NCBI GenBank assembly: GCA_030454085.1
Contig: JAKDJD010000009.1
Location: 15,911 to 79,910 of the forward strand
From: Kocuria sp.
GTDB lineage: Bacteria; Actinomycetota; Actinomycetes; Actinomycetales; Micrococcaceae
Direction of reading: 5' to 3'
Length of the DNA stretch: 64,000 nucleotides
The translations under genes were made by a program, and so were the position numbers. Below are positions 63,923 to 64,000 of the stretch, in pieces. The notes beneath the pieces were generated by a model. The model saw only the letters and a program-made list of their open reading frames with translations, was not told where the DNA came from and did no database searches. The stretch's first letter is position 1. The number at the start of each line of letters is the position of its first letter.

Positions 63923-64000
63923 ACCCAACGGGATACGAAAGCACTCAATTCACGGCCAACGACGACGGGCAACCCCCCCCAATCCGGCAAACCCCCCCCC
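63923..64000. other. Window end with two long C-runs
   Basis: The last 78 bases contain an eight-C run near 63973 and a nine-C run at the very end, and no gene. Such runs are prone to length errors, so the exact sequence of this end may be unreliable. Confidence 0.5.

Overview
The window is a high-GC actinobacterial chromosome segment with tightly packed genes, many 4-bp ATGA start/stop overlaps and frequent GTG/TTG starts. A SigK/RskA-type sigma/anti-sigma pair, four MmyB-like XRE regulators, a WYL regulator, a ROK regulator, a DrrAB-type exporter and a Tat-signal beta-lactamase all fit Actinomycetota. The remnant of a surface protein with a 'PEGGVDTG' tail points to Micrococcales, perhaps Micrococcaceae. 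The genus is inference only. I saw no rRNA, tRNA, CRISPR array, transposase or phage gene.

Layout. 1-14.4 kb is an accessory catabolic and redox zone: a truncated Lrp/AsnC regulator, an amidohydrolase with an MHS-type transporter, a flavin hydroxylase, an NmrA-like reductase divergent from a WYL regulator, a small ABM/PfpI/XRE operon, a class IV aminotransferase, and a TetR gene divergent from a frameshifted MBL gene and an epoxide hydrolase. It also holds several gene remnants. 13.6-15.0 kb carries anti-sigma-K and sigma-K-like genes. 15.9-29.6 kb is a compact biosynthetic operon: a 3,573-aa trimodular NRPS (C-A-T-C-A-T-C-A-T-TE), an MbtH-like protein, a two-gene ABC exporter and a Sfp-type phosphopantetheinyl transferase. 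The first C domain resembles those of EntF/DhbF, but no aryl-acid genes are present. The three A domains share nearly the same specificity residues.

29.7-32.4 kb holds an XRE regulator divergent from an SDR and a hydroxyisobutyrate-dehydrogenase-like gene. 32.6-38.0 kb is a leftward beta-glucoside PTS operon (EIIB-EIIC-EIIA-GH1-regulator-EIIA). Its regulator is separated from its EIIA domain by one in-frame TAG, and its GH1 enzyme has Gln at the usual acid/base position. 38.5-46.3 kb contains an internally deleted MFS gene, SDRs, an FMN-binding lipoprotein with an ApbE-like flavinyltransferase, and an XRE regulator with AKR, MFS and SDR genes that share an upstream sequence motif. 47-51 kb has a small acidic protein, Dps, an acyl-CoA synthetase-like enzyme and acetate kinase. 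51-54.6 kb has an MFS exporter divergent from an XRE regulator, then a class A beta-lactamase. 54.7-62.2 kb is an alpha-glucoside-type ABC uptake and GH13 locus around a ROK repressor, with AT-rich operator-like sites. The window ends with a DJ-1-like gene, a HAD phosphatase, a 7-bp tandem repeat and a nested inverted-repeat element.

Two about 130-bp copies of a structured intergenic repeat lie at 38.2 and 46.7 kb. Inverted repeats occupy most divergent regulator/target gaps, so much of the local control can be read directly from the sequence.
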